Positions 9,300-18,197 are shown, counted from the stretch's first letter. The stretch: 64,000 nt of DNA from Thalassospira indica (GCF_003403095.1 NZ_CP031555.1:1592001-1656000); one strand, 5' to 3'. Numbers and translations are program-made. Notes: a model not told the origin generated them from the sequence alone.

Positions 9300-10070
9300 C
9301 TAATGAACTTGAAAGGATGGATGCCAGGCGAGGTAATGGCGTTCAAGCAGGCGTGCGGCGGTATCCGCCAGTTTTCCAAGCAGGGCATATATCGTGATGC
9401 CGAGTACGACGACATCCACCAGCAGAAACTCTCTGGCCTGCATTGCCATATAGCCAAGACCCGAAGACGCCGCGATGGTTTCTGCCACGATCAGCGTCAG
9501 CCACATGATGCCAAGTGCATAGCGCACACCAACGAAGATTGATGGTAATGCGCCCGGCAGGATGACCCGCCAGAACAATTGCCTTGATGACAGTCCGTAA
9601 ATGCGCCCCATTTCAATCAACTGGCGATCAACTGTGCGGATACCGTGGAACGTATTGATATAAATCGGAAAAAATACGCCAAGTGCGACAAGGAACAACT
9701 TTGATTGTTCCTCGATCCCGAACCACAGGATGACCAGCGGAATCAGGGCGAGATGCGGAACATTCCTGATCATTTGCAGGGTTGTATCGAGATATTCCTC
9801 ACTGGTTTTTGAAACGCCGTTCAGAAAACCGAAGGCAAAGCCGATGGTGGCACCGATCACAAAACCGCCAAGAGCGCGGGCGGAGCTGACCAGCAGATGA
9901 TCAAACAACTCGCCGGATGCGATCAGACCGGATGCTGCGCCGAGAACCGCGCTTGGAGCGGGTAAAATATAGGGTGGAATAAGCCCGGCACTTGCCGCCG
10001 CCTGCCAGGCGGCGACAAGCAGAACCGGAAGAATCCAGGGGCGGGCTTTGGTCAGCAAAATCGTTCTCAC
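9300..10070 (-). CDS. ssuC: Aliphatic sulfonate ABC transporter permease SsuC
   Basis: A 256-residue inner-membrane permease. It has the opening PWILPVLLVAAWQ, an EAA-type loop (GRIYGLSSRQLFWRVILPGALPS), and multiple hydrophobic helices, as in the SsuC/TauC family. The start is GTG at 10070, preceded by GGAGACGTCCT. The longer open frame up to 10373 overlaps ssuD and has no fitting ribosome-binding site, so it was rejected. The gene lies between ssuD and ssuB and forms the membrane channel of the sulfonate importer. Confidence 0.9.
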   Translation of the reverse strand: MRTILLTKARPWILPVLLVAAWQAAASAGLIPPYILPAPSAVLGAASGLIASGELFDHLLVSSARALGGFVIGATIGFAFGFLNGVSKTSEEYLDTTLQMIRNVPHLALIPLVILWFGIEEQSKLFLVALGVFFPIYINTFHGIRTVDRQLIEMGRIYGLSSRQLFWRVILPGALPSIFVGVRYALGIMWLTLIVAETIAASSGLGYMAMQAREFLLVDVVVLGITIYALLGKLADTAARLLERHYLAWHPSFQVH

Positions 10071-10086
10071 AGGACGTCTCCATGAT

Positions 10087-11262
10087 TCATGATGTGCTGA
10101 CGGCGAGCTTGCGCTGCTCGACCGAAGCCGGAAATTCTCCGACAGGGTCAAGGTCGTGCTGTCCTGACGCCGAAAGGCCGAGTTCAGGGAAAAGAAGCTC
10201 GGAAACGGTATAGGCTTCTTCAAGGTGCGGGTAACCCGATGCGATAACGGTATCGATCCCAAGCGACTGGTATTCGTGTAGTCGCTTGGCAACGGTGGAT
10301 GCATCCCCGACAAGTGCGGTGCCCGCCCCGGGTCGCAGCAGGCCGATACCGGCCCAAAGATTGGGTCCCACAATCAGGCGATCACGTTTGCCACCATGCA
10401 GTTCCGCCATGCGACGCTGACCGACAGAGTCATGTTGTTCAAGGAACCGTTTCTGCGCTTTGGCAATATCTTCATCCGAGACTTTGCTGATCAGGCGTTC
10501 GGCTTCGGCCCAGGCTGCGTCTTCGGTTTCGCGAACGATCAGATGAATACGAAGCCCAAAGCGAACTTTGCGACCTCGGTCATTTGCACGTTTGCGCACG
10601 GCTTCGATTTTCTCGGCAACCTGTTCGACGGGTTCTCCCCACGTCAGATACAGCTCCACTGTCTCTGCTGCCAGATCCTGTGCGGCCTCCGAAGATCCAC
10701 CGAAATAAAGCGGCGGATGGGGCTGCTGTACCGGAGGGAAATTGATCCGGCCTTTTTCGACGCGATAATGCTTGCCATGGAAATCGACCTCGTGCCCGGC
10801 CAGCAACCCACGCCATATATGCAGAAATTCCCCGGCCTGCTCATACCGTTTGTCATGCGCGAGAAAAACACCGTCTCCGGCCAGTTCGACCGGATTGCCC
10901 CCGACAACGACATTCAGAAGCAGACGCCCTTTGCTGAGCCGATCAAGGGCAGCGGTCTGGCGTGCCGCGTAGGCTGGCGAGGTTACGCCGGGGCGCAGGG
11001 CAACCAGGAATTTGAGTTTCTCGGTTACGGTTGCAAGGCCAGCCGCGGTGATCCAGGAATCCTCGCATCCCTGACCCGTCGGCAATAGAACACCCTGATA
11101 ACCGAGCCGGTCGGCAGCCTGCGCGATTTCCTTGAAATAATCGAAATTTGCTGGCCGTTGACGTTCCAGTGAACCAAGGTAAGACCCATCTCCGCTTGTC
11201 GGAATGAACCAGAAGAAGTTAAGCGGATCGGCGTTCTGACGGTTTTTTTCAATATGTGTCAT
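10087..11262 (-). CDS. ssuD: FMNH2-dependent alkanesulfonate monooxygenase SsuD
   Basis: A 391-residue luciferase-like flavin monooxygenase. The sequence follows E. coli SsuD closely: [16 protein letters not shown] at the N-terminus, [46 protein letters not shown] and GYPHLEEAY. It cleaves the C-S bond of alkanesulfonates using O2 and FMNH2 supplied by SsuE, giving aldehyde and sulfite. It is cytosolic. It sits between ssuA and ssuC. The close similarity to SsuD favours alkanesulfonate over dimethylsulfone (SfnG) as substrate. Confidence 0.94.
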   Translation of the reverse strand: MTHIEKNRQNADPLNFFWFIPTSGDGSYLGSLERQRPANFDYFKEIAQAADRLGYQGVLLPTGQGCEDSWITAAGLATVTEKLKFLVALRPGVTSPAYAARQTAALDRLSKGRLLLNVVVGGNPVELAGDGVFLAHDKRYEQAGEFLHIWRGLLAGHEVDFHGKHYRVEKGRINFPPVQQPHPPLYFGGSSEAAQDLAAETVELYLTWGEPVEQVAEKIEAVRKRANDRGRKVRFGLRIHLIVRETEDAAWAEAERLISKVSDEDIAKAQKRFLEQHDSVGQRRMAELHGGKRDRLIVGPNLWAGIGLLRPGAGTALVGDASTVAKRLHEYQSLGIDTVIASGYPHLEEAYTVSELLFPELGLSASGQHDLDPVGEFPASVEQRKLAVSTS

Positions 11263-11307
11263 GATCTGTTTCCTGTGTTGTCGTGAACAGTCCCGTATGC
11301 CGAGAAA

Positions 11308-12267
11308 TCAGGATTGCGGTGCATTCCAGATCGCATCGCGGATGGTAATTTTTTTCGGGATCAGACCGATCTCGTAAAAACGGTCCGCGATGGTTTGCTG
11401 GGTCTTGATGATGTCTTGGGTGATCGGATAAATGCCGAAAGATGCCCGCTCTGCCGCGCGGGCTTGCGATTGCAAGTCGACGCCAGTGACTTCGGCGAGT
11501 GCTTCTGCAACCTTGTCGCGGTTGGCTTCAGCCCAGTTTGCCGCTTCGGAAAGAGCGGCAATGACACGGGAAACCGTGTCAGGGTGCTTTCGTGCGAAAT
11601 CGCCGTTAGCCAGCAAAAAGCTGTTGGTGGCGACAATTGGTTCGCCGGTGGTCAGAACCCTTGCATTCTGTTTGGTTTCAGCGATGGCATAATAGGGATC
11701 CCAGATTGTCCACGCATCGATGCTTTTGCGAACAAAAGCCGCAGCGGCATCTGCCGGGCTGAGATATACCGGTTCGATGTCATCGTAAGTCAGACCACCT
11801 TTGATCAGGGCCTCGACCGTCAGATTGTTGGCACTTGATCCTTTGGTGAAACCGACCTTCTTTCCCTTGAGATCGGAAAGGGTCTGAATTTCGGAATCCT
11901 GATGCACAAGTATTGCCGAGCCGGTACCCGGAGACGGCTGGGTGGCAACATAGACGATGTTGGCACCCGCGGCCTGGGCGAAGATCGGCGGGGTATCGCC
12001 GGTCGTACCGAAATCAATGCTGCCGACATTGACTGCTTCAAGCAGTGGCGGGCCGGACGAAAACTCGACCCACTTTACGGAAATGCCTTTTTCTTCCAGC
12101 GCGGTTTCAATCTTCTGCTGCTGGCGGGCAACCACAAGGGTGCCGTTTTTCTGATACCCGATACGGAACTCGGTCAGGGCATCTTCTGCCATGGCATTTA
12201 CGGGGAACCCGACGACAGCAACGATGGCCGGGATAATTGTCCGGGATATTACATTTCGCAGTTTCAT
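11308..12267 (-). CDS. ssuA: Aliphatic sulfonate-binding periplasmic protein SsuA
   Basis: A 319-residue solute-binding protein. A Sec signal peptide covers about the first 28 residues (basic start, hydrophobic core, cleavage near NAMAEDA). The mature part starts FRIGYQKNGTLVVARQQ and has the sulfonate/taurine/nitrate family features WVEFSSGPPLLEAVNVGSID and VGFTKGSSANNL. It captures sulfonates in the periplasm for SsuC/SsuB. It lies 39 bases after ssuE, and a ribosome-binding site AAGGAAAT precedes the ATG. Confidence 0.93.
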   Translation of the reverse strand: MKLRNVISRTIIPAIVAVVGFPVNAMAEDALTEFRIGYQKNGTLVVARQQQKIETALEEKGISVKWVEFSSGPPLLEAVNVGSIDFGTTGDTPPIFAQAAGANIVYVATQPSPGTGSAILVHQDSEIQTLSDLKGKKVGFTKGSSANNLTVEALIKGGLTYDDIEPVYLSPADAAAAFVRKSIDAWTIWDPYYAIAETKQNARVLTTGEPIVATNSFLLANGDFARKHPDTVSRVIAALSEAANWAEANRDKVAEALAEVTGVDLQSQARAAERASFGIYPITQDIIKTQQTIADRFYEIGLIPKKITIRDAIWNAPQS

Positions 12268-12306
12268 CTGAATTTCCTTTATATCTGTCTGTTGTCGGAA
12301 AAAGGC

Positions 12307-12861
12307 TTAGGCGACGACAGAGACTTGTCGGATCGCTTGCGGTTGCCATGCGGAAAGCTGGGAAACGGCGGTTTCAATTCGTGCGCCAAGTTTTTTGCGG
12401 ACATCAGCCTCGGTTTCAATCAGATCGGAGGCTGACATATAGATGCCGGTTGGAACCGTCAGGGCACCGAAAAATGCGAAAAGCGGACGCAAATGATGTT
12501 CGATGACAAGGGCATGACGATTTGACCCGCCTGTAGCGCTCAGAATGACCGGCTTACCGCGGAGTGCATCGGGATGCACCAGATCGAAAACATGCTTCAG
12601 AAGACCGGTATACCCGCCTTTGAAAACAGGTGTACCCACGACCAGCATGTCAGCCTGTTCAATGGCATCGACCAGATGGTTCGGTGTGCCATAGGGGGTG
12701 CCGGGATCAAATGAACCCGGGGCTGCATCAAGCAAGTCATAAAAATCGGTTTGCCCCAGATGCCTGTGGGCGATTTCATCAAGAATGACATTGACCAGCA
12801 TGCTGGTTTTGGATGGTCGATTGATGTTGCCGCTGATGCCGATGATTGTTGTGGTCGACAT
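12307..12861 (-). CDS. ssuE: NADPH-dependent FMN reductase SsuE
   Basis: A 184-residue flavodoxin-fold reductase. GISGNINRPSKTSML at the N-terminus is the FMN phosphate-binding loop, and VVGTPVFKGGYTGLLKHVFDL is a hallmark of the SsuE/MsuE family. It supplies FMNH2 to SsuD. It is the first gene of the operon; a sigma-54 promoter lies 38 bases upstream of its ATG, so expression probably depends on RpoN and an enhancer-binding protein. Confidence 0.93.
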   Translation of the reverse strand: MSTTTIIGISGNINRPSKTSMLVNVILDEIAHRHLGQTDFYDLLDAAPGSFDPGTPYGTPNHLVDAIEQADMLVVGTPVFKGGYTGLLKHVFDLVHPDALRGKPVILSATGGSNRHALVIEHHLRPLFAFFGALTVPTGIYMSASDLIETEADVRKKLGARIETAVSQLSAWQPQAIRQVSVVA

Positions 12862-12898
12862 TATGACCTCCCGCCTGTTTGAGATGCGGGGTCATAAC

Positions 12899-12915
12899 GG
12901 CAATAAGCATGCCAA
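12899..12915 (-). promoter_or_regulatory. ssuE: Sigma-54 (-24/-12) promoter of the ssu operon
   Basis: The minus strand reads TTGGCATGCTTATTGCC. It has the invariant GG and GC dinucleotides with exactly 10 bases between them, and flanks close to the consensus TGGCACG-N4-TTGC. The expected transcription start would be about 27 bases before the ssuE ATG. A sigma-54 activator gene is found downstream of the same operon. Confidence 0.8.
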
Positions 12916-12947
12916 CAGTTAGTGACTTGATTTTAAATAATAAAAGA

Positions 12948-12977
12948 AAAACCCGCATTCTTTGGGATGCGGGTTTT
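12948..12977 (-). terminator. Rho-independent terminator after the second SLC13 permease
   Basis: Perfect 11-base arms AAAACCCGCAT / ATGCGGGTTTT with an 8-base loop. On the minus strand they are followed by a T-rich run. It lies between the end of the permease gene and the ssuE promoter, and would stop readthrough into the ssu operon. Confidence 0.8.
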
Positions 12978-13027
12978 CAACCAGGCAAGGGTCATATTTA
13001 GCCAATATAAAATGTGATTTATAAAAT

Positions 13028-13050
13028 AACAACATTTTATAAATGTTGTT
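13028..13050. promoter_or_regulatory. AT-rich inverted repeat AACAACATTT-TAT-AAATGTTGTT
   Basis: Perfect 10-base arms with a 3-base loop, touching the stop codon of the SLC13 permease gene. It could be a second terminator hairpin. It could instead be an upstream activator site, since it lies about 113 bases upstream of the ssuE -24 element, within the usual range for sigma-54 enhancers. The sequence alone does not decide. Confidence 0.4.
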
Positions 13051-14861
13051 TACTGGAGCGGCCAGAAGATTGGAATGATAAAGGTGGCAGTCGCCCAGAA
13101 CAAAAGGTTCAGCGGTACCCCAACGCGGACGAAATCCATAAATTTGTAACCACCCGCATTATAGACGAAGGTGTTGGTCTGATAGCCAATCGGCGTTGCA
13201 AAGCTCGCACTGGCTGCAAACATGACGGCGACGACAAACGGGCGGGGATCAATACCAAGCTGTTCGGCAAGGCCGATCGCAATCGGGGTCAGCAAAATAG
13301 CCGCTGCATTGTTGCTCATCATCTCGGTCAGGATTGAGGTAATGAGATACAACCCGGATAAAACGGCAATCGGACCAAGGCCACCGACAAGAATGGCAAA
13401 GTTTTCCACAATCAGCTTGGCGGCACCGGTTTTGTCCATCGCAATGCCAAGGGCAAGCATGCCAAAAATCAGCATAAGAATATTCCACCGGATGGAACCG
13501 TAAGCTTCGTCCGGTTCAAGACAGCCGAGTGCAACGACAGCGGTTGCTGCGATGATTGCCAGCGCGGCAATAGGTAGGACCTCGAACGCTGCCAGGGCCA
13601 TGACCAGAAATACAGCGAGAATGGCGATCGGTGCCTTGTTGCGTCGAAACGGGCGCTCGCTTGGCTGGGAGAGGTTGATCAATTCCTGATTGTCGAACAG
13701 ACGTCGGAAATTTGCAGGTGTTGCTTCGATCAGAACGGTATCGCCGATTTTCAGCCTGGCCTGCTCGAAATCATTACCGATATTTTCCCCCTGCCGGTGT
13801 ACAGCGAGAATATACGCCCCATACATTCTCCGAAGCCCAAGCTCTGAGATACGCCGACCGACGACGCGCGATTGTGGCCCTACAACGCCCTCCATGATTG
13901 TCGTTTCCTGGGCGGCAATCGGCTCGAAAGCGTGAGCACCATTCTGCTTCAGGAAGTCAACGTCTCCGGCCTCTCGCAATCCCAGCATATCCCCGACGCG
14001 GCTGCGGATGATCAGCCGATCCCCGGCTTCCAGCTTTGTTTCGAGCAGGGTTTCGCGCAGGATGCGCCGCATACTGACATCCTTGCGAACCAGATCGATT
14101 ACCCGAAAGCCGCGGCTTTCGGTGAAACCGGCTTCACGCATCGGTTTGCCGATCAGGGGGGAATCAATCGGGACCAGTACCTCTGCAAGGAAATGGCGTT
14201 CTTTATTCGTGGGGAGCAGATTGGCAAGTGTATCACGCACCGGCAGCAGCCAGCGTGATGTTAATGCGAGATAGATGATGCCGACCAGGCCCATACAGAT
14301 TCCGGCAGCTGTGATTTCAAAGATTCCGAAAGGTTCCAAGCCTTTGGACTGGGCCACGCCGTCAACCAGAATGTTGGTTGACGTGCCGATCAGTGTCGTC
14401 GTGCCACCGAAGATGCTGGCAAAAGACAGAGGGATCAGAAGCTTTGATGGTGCGGTTCCCATCGTTTGTGCAAGCGAGATCACGACCGGAGTCAGAATAA
14501 CAACAACCGGGGTATTGTTGATGAAGGCAGACAAAAACATTACCGAGATCATCAGGGCAAGCACAGCAAACAATGGGGATTTCCCGGCAAAGCGGGTCAT
14601 CAGGCGCCCCATGCCATCAATACTGCCTGTCCGTTCCAGCGCAGCACTGAGGACAAACATGGCAGCAACTGTGATTGGAGCACTGTTGCTGAACACGCTC
14701 AGCGCGTCGTTCGTGGAAAGGATACCTGTCAGCAGCAGAAGGCCCATGGCACCCAATGCGACAATATCCGGAGGCAGTTTTTCGCGGATGAATCCGAAGA
14801 AAACGACTGCCACCAGAGCCAGCACAAAGATGATTTCCAGCGAAGCCCAATCCATTTGCAT
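13050..14861 (-). CDS. SLC13/DASS-family anion permease with two TrkA-C domains
   Basis: A 603-residue permease with hydrophobic helices at both ends and a soluble centre (about residues 210-400) holding two RCK-C-like repeats (LEAGDRLIIRSRVGDMLGL and LKIGDTVLIEATPANFRRL). The motif with SFATPIGYQTNTFVYNAGGY near the C-terminus is the family signature, as are the early PLSFASIFGGTTTLIGTSTN residues. It is similar in plan to the permease at 2907-4652 but clearly divergent. Location beside ssuE suggests transport of sulfate or another sulfur oxyanion; this is inference. Transcription is divergent from the 15029 gene. Confidence 0.82.
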   Translation of the reverse strand: MQMDWASLEIIFVLALVAVVFFGFIREKLPPDIVALGAMGLLLLTGILSTNDALSVFSNSAPITVAAMFVLSAALERTGSIDGMGRLMTRFAGKSPLFAVLALMISVMFLSAFINNTPVVVILTPVVISLAQTMGTAPSKLLIPLSFASIFGGTTTLIGTSTNILVDGVAQSKGLEPFGIFEITAAGICMGLVGIIYLALTSRWLLPVRDTLANLLPTNKERHFLAEVLVPIDSPLIGKPMREAGFTESRGFRVIDLVRKDVSMRRILRETLLETKLEAGDRLIIRSRVGDMLGLREAGDVDFLKQNGAHAFEPIAAQETTIMEGVVGPQSRVVGRRISELGLRRMYGAYILAVHRQGENIGNDFEQARLKIGDTVLIEATPANFRRLFDNQELINLSQPSERPFRRNKAPIAILAVFLVMALAAFEVLPIAALAIIAATAVVALGCLEPDEAYGSIRWNILMLIFGMLALGIAMDKTGAAKLIVENFAILVGGLGPIAVLSGLYLITSILTEMMSNNAAAILLTPIAIGLAEQLGIDPRPFVVAVMFAASASFATPIGYQTNTFVYNAGGYKFMDFVRVGVPLNLLFWATATFIIPIFWPLQ

Positions 14862-14974
14862 CTAACGTGCGCTCCTTGCATGAGCCGGGACACGGGTCAA
14901 AATTGACCAGAACTTGGCCGAATATGACCAATGCGGGCATTGTCGCCTGCTCTTGCATTGAAATCAACTAGTAA

Positions 14975-14993
14975 GTCTACATATTAGGTAGAG
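14975..14993. promoter_or_regulatory. Inverted repeat GTCTAC-N7-GTAGAG in the divergent region
   Basis: Arms GTCTAC / GTAGAG around ATATTAG, with one mismatch to a perfect repeat. The flanks AAGTCTAC and TAGAG resemble the copy at 8373-8391, and the spacer length is the same (7). It lies 36 bases before the ATG of the unknown gene at 15029 and 114 bases upstream of the SLC13 permease start, so it may act on either. Confidence 0.45.
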
Positions 14994-15028
14994 TATCGGG
15001 TTTTCTATAACGTGCGGATGTCTTTCAT

Positions 15029-15559
15029 ATGGAGATTTGCGGCAACACAGGTGGCGATATCTGGGTGAAAAGGCAGGACGCTCGGTATCTTAACCGGTTC
15101 ACCAAGGTTATGTTGCGTTTAAGCACAGGACCGTGCCGGGATGACTATCTGAAAAGCCTTTCTCAATATGATCCACACATTGCCCGACGGCTGGATTACC
15201 TCCGGCATGACGGATGGATGATCAGAATATCGCAACCGCGCAATTTTTTGTTTTGGAATTGGGAATTGGAAAACGGAAGATACGCCGATCCGGTCATCAT
15301 TCTTCCTAACCGCGACATTGTTATGCCACTGCATCGGCAGAAGCACTTTTTGGCTTGCCTGACAGGTTTGCGTGTTCTGCGTCATTTCCGGTTAAAAACA
15401 GCGAATAATATCGAGGCCATGACCGCAAGTCGGGATTTATTTGACGCTATTGGCACAGAAGATACAGAGGCAATTTCGGAGCTCGTTTCCGCATTTTTAA
15501 GAGAGATGGCAAACGATCTGTCAGGGAATGCCCGCCTTTCTGATGAATGGAATTATTAA
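15029..15559 (+). CDS. Hypothetical protein, 176 residues
   Basis: No family was recognised. The protein is soluble, mixed in charge and tryptophan-containing (FLFWNWELENGRYADPV), and lacks a signal peptide or long hydrophobic helix. The N-terminal half is basic. The ATG at 15029 follows a weak GGAT region. It is divergent from the SLC13 permease, with a shared 167-base region holding the GTCTAC-N7-GTAGAG repeat, and lies upstream of a chromate transporter on the same strand but 222 bases away. A regulatory role is possible but unsupported. Confidence 0.55.
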   Translation: MEICGNTGGDIWVKRQDARYLNRFTKVMLRLSTGPCRDDYLKSLSQYDPHIARRLDYLRHDGWMIRISQPRNFLFWNWELENGRYADPVIILPNRDIVMPLHRQKHFLACLTGLRVLRHFRLKTANNIEAMTASRDLFDAIGTEDTEAISELVSAFLREMANDLSGNARLSDEWNY

Positions 15560-15781
15560 GCTGTTAGTTCTGCATGATGCTGAGTATCATATTTTGTGAT
15601 TTAGGCAGTTCGATCAATTTGACGTGATTGGTTTGAACCTAAATCAATATCACTCGATGTTTGGTCCCATTTACTTGACGGTTCGACATTGAGACATCTG
15701 TGAATGGAGCTTTACAGGCCAGCTGTTAAGAATCAGGATAGCCCAACAGAAAGCGACTTTTTCTCAGGAAAGACATGAGAA
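15560..15781. other. Intergenic region before chrA
   Basis: About 220 bases with no supported gene. It is AT-rich around 15590-15680, as expected for a promoter. No convincing inverted repeat or hairpin was seen. Just before chrA an ATG at 15775 opens a 16-codon out-of-frame reading that overlaps the chrA start. Confidence 0.4.
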
Positions 15782-17080
15782 TTGAAAAACGTAGCACTCT
15801 CTGCGACACCCCCGTCTTTTTCTGATGCATTGAAAGTCTGGGCGCGCATAGGCCTTTTGTCTTTCGGGGGACCTGCCGCGCAAATATCGCTCATGCATCG
15901 CGAGGTCGTTGATGAGCGTGGCTGGCTGACAGAAAAACAGTATCTCGATGCGCTGGGTTTTTGCATGTTGCTTCCCGGTCCCGAAGCCATGCAGCTTGCT
16001 ACCTACGCAGGCTGGAAACTGCATGGAACAGTTGGCGGACTGGCAGCAGGGCTTCTATTTATCATTCCGGGCACCCTTGTCATTCTTGCTCTTTCCATTG
16101 TTTATGCGCTGTTTGGCAACCAGCCGGTTACAACGGCACTGTTCCTTGGTGTGAAAGCCGCCGTGGTGATTATTGTGCTCGAAGCATTGCTGCGCATTTC
16201 GCGGCGTGCCTTGCGGCACAGAGAAAACTGGGTAGTTGCTGGGCTGGCCTATATTGCCATTTCGGCTTTTGCCGTTCCCTTTCCGCTGATTGTAGTGTGT
16301 GCAGCCCTTTACGGGGTTGCTGTTACTTCAGCCGGTCATGCCCCCAAAGCGGACCACGATAGCACGCCATCCACCCTGTCGTTTTCGGGAACACTGCAGA
16401 CCATCGTGATTTGGGGGCTGATCTGGTGGACTCCGGTTTTGGCAGCCTTTGGGCTCAGCCAATCGGCGGTTTTGCCTGAGCTCGGGATGTTTTTCTCCAA
16501 ACTGGCTGTTGTAACCTTTGGTGGAGCCTATGCGGTTCTCGCCTATATGGCACAGGATGTGGTGAATAGTTTTGGCTGGCTGTTGCCCGGTGAAATGATG
16601 GACGGGCTTGGCCTAGCGGAAACAACGCCGGGGCCGCTTATTCTGGTGACAGAATTTGTCGGGTTCCTGGCTGCCTATCGTGAAGGTGGGATGATTTCCG
16701 GGCTTCTCGGGGCTGCTCTTACGGTCTGGGTTACCTTCGCTCCCTGCTTTCTCTGGATATTCGCTGGCGCCCCTTATATCGACTGGATCGCATCCCGGCC
16801 GAGGCTTAAAAATGCGCTTGCCATGATCACATCTGCGGTCGTTGGGGTTATCCTAAACCTCGCGATCTGGTTCGCACTTCATGTATTCTTTAAGAATGTG
16901 TCGACATATGAAGCCGGAATTTTCAATTTCTGGCTACCTGAAATGGCGTCAATTGATCTACTCGCAGTTGGAATTTCAGCTTTGTGCGGCATTATGTTGC
17001 TGGGTTTTCATTGGGGGATCGTCAGGGTTCTGCTGATTGCCGCCGTAGGGGCGCTTGCGTTGGCATTTTTCAATTTCTAG
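15782..17080 (+). CDS. chrA: Chromate transporter ChrA
   Basis: A 432-residue efflux protein of the two-domain CHR family. Each half carries the family motif: RIGLLSFGGPAAQISLMHRE near residue 21, and KLAVVTFGGAYAVLAYMAQD in the second half, both followed by GLAETTPGPLIL-type or ALGFCMLLPGPEAMQ segments. Many hydrophobic helices fit about 10-12 membrane spans. It exports chromate, a sulfate analogue, which fits the sulfur-oxyanion setting. The start appears to be TTG at 15782, since the only nearby ATG (15775) is out of frame. Confidence 0.9.
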   Translation: MKNVALSATPPSFSDALKVWARIGLLSFGGPAAQISLMHREVVDERGWLTEKQYLDALGFCMLLPGPEAMQLATYAGWKLHGTVGGLAAGLLFIIPGTLVILALSIVYALFGNQPVTTALFLGVKAAVVIIVLEALLRISRRALRHRENWVVAGLAYIAISAFAVPFPLIVVCAALYGVAVTSAGHAPKADHDSTPSTLSFSGTLQTIVIWGLIWWTPVLAAFGLSQSAVLPELGMFFSKLAVVTFGGAYAVLAYMAQDVVNSFGWLLPGEMMDGLGLAETTPGPLILVTEFVGFLAAYREGGMISGLLGAALTVWVTFAPCFLWIFAGAPYIDWIASRPRLKNALAMITSAVVGVILNLAIWFALHVFFKNVSTYEAGIFNFWLPEMASIDLLAVGISALCGIMLLGFHWGIVRVLLIAAVGALALAFFNF

Positions 17081-17112
17081 CTTTAGATAAATTGGGCGTC
17101 GAATCACAAATT

Positions 17113-17994
17113 TCATCTGCTGTTGTGATCTCTGAACTTTGAAGGAGAGATTCCCGTTATCTGATGAAAGATATCCGTAAAGTGCGAATGGCTTGAGAAC
17201 TGAAGGTTCAGGGCAATTTCTGTGATTGATTGATCGTGCTTTATCAGCATTTCTTTAGCCTGACTTATCCGTCTTTCCCGGATATAGCGCCAGGGTGACT
17301 TACCAAAACTCTGTTTGAATGCCTTCCTGAAGTAATCAGTGCTCAGATCAACCGCGTTAGCAAGATCATTCAGTCGAATGTTTTCAGTCAGATGATGTTC
17401 TATAAAAACTTTAATGTTCTTCTCACGCACAGAACCAAGCCCTCCCGTAATGATAGAAGGTTGATATAGGCGTTTCTTTCCGAATATCTCGTATAACTTG
17501 ATAACCAGCGATGCCCCTAATAGTTCGAGGCACGCACTATCGCAGTGAGCCGGTTCTCCGAGAGATTTCCGCATATACAACAGTAATTCGAGAAGCCAGT
17601 CGTTTCGAATGGCCAAGCGCGATGGCAATGAGGGAATATTGCCGGAAAAGGCAGAAGCCACATTTTCTTCAATAAACTTGGTGCTCATTGCCACAACCAA
17701 TATTCTTTGTGGTGTTGACCAGCTGAGTTCTGCAAGAGAGTTTGCATTACTGATGTGGATGTGACCGCATCGAACCTTGAGACGATAATTCCTCCGGGCA
17801 GAATTGTAGCGTAAAAGGGTAGGGTCTCCCTCATGGAGTGCAACACAGGGTTGGGCTGTGCCAAGAATGAGTCCGTCGCAAGTGGAGATATCACAACGAC
17901 AGATAAATAGCTCTCCAATGGTTTTGTGATGAAGGAACCTTAGATGTTTGGTGGGGATTCCTGAGCCGAAATCCCAAATTTCAGTGTCGACCAT
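17113..17994 (-). CDS. AraC-family transcriptional regulator
   Basis: A 293-residue regulator. The C-terminal 100 residues hold two helix-turn-helix motifs typical of AraC/XylS (IRLNDLANAVDLSTDYFRKA and ITEIALNLQFSSHSHFTDI, then FHQITGISPSKFRD). The N-terminal 190 residues are an unassigned effector domain. The ATG at 17994 is chosen over an in-frame TTG at 18009. It is convergent with chrA. Upstream at 18049-18070 is an inverted repeat that could be its operator. Its target is unknown; it is the last chromosomal gene before the mobile element. Confidence 0.87.
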   Translation of the reverse strand: MVDTEIWDFGSGIPTKHLRFLHHKTIGELFICRCDISTCDGLILGTAQPCVALHEGDPTLLRYNSARRNYRLKVRCGHIHISNANSLAELSWSTPQRILVVAMSTKFIEENVASAFSGNIPSLPSRLAIRNDWLLELLLYMRKSLGEPAHCDSACLELLGASLVIKLYEIFGKKRLYQPSIITGGLGSVREKNIKVFIEHHLTENIRLNDLANAVDLSTDYFRKAFKQSFGKSPWRYIRERRISQAKEMLIKHDQSITEIALNLQFSSHSHFTDIFHQITGISPSKFRDHNSR

Positions 17995-18048
17995 TTCGAG
18001 ACTTCCCAAGGGAGTTTATTCAATTTGCGGGTCTTTTCTTTGAGTTTT

Positions 18049-18070
18049 TAAACTTTTGATTGAAAGTTTA
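18049..18070. promoter_or_regulatory. Inverted repeat TAAACTTT-N6-AAAGTTTA upstream of the AraC gene
   Basis: Perfect 8-base arms with a 6-base spacer TGATTG, 55 bases before the AraC-family ATG. It is AT-rich and may overlap the promoter. AraC proteins more often bind direct repeats, so the binding factor is uncertain. Confidence 0.35.
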
Positions 18071-18197
18071 TTTTGCGGTGCAAAATGGCCGAAATGTGAT
18101 GGTTTTGAAGTTTGGTTGTTCCAGGTCCAAAATAAGCCCAGATTACAACCATATTTTGTAATTGATGCCTGAATCCTGAAAGCATCATGCTCCAGTC

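Noticed and set aside
9300..10373. A longer SsuC with about 100 extra N-terminal residues
   Set aside because: The extension overlaps ssuD and does not resemble the family; GTG at 10070 has a good ribosome-binding site.
18170..18177. AATCCTG near the left end as an attachment-site match to 53962-53968
   Set aside because: Seven bases are too few to support a shared core.
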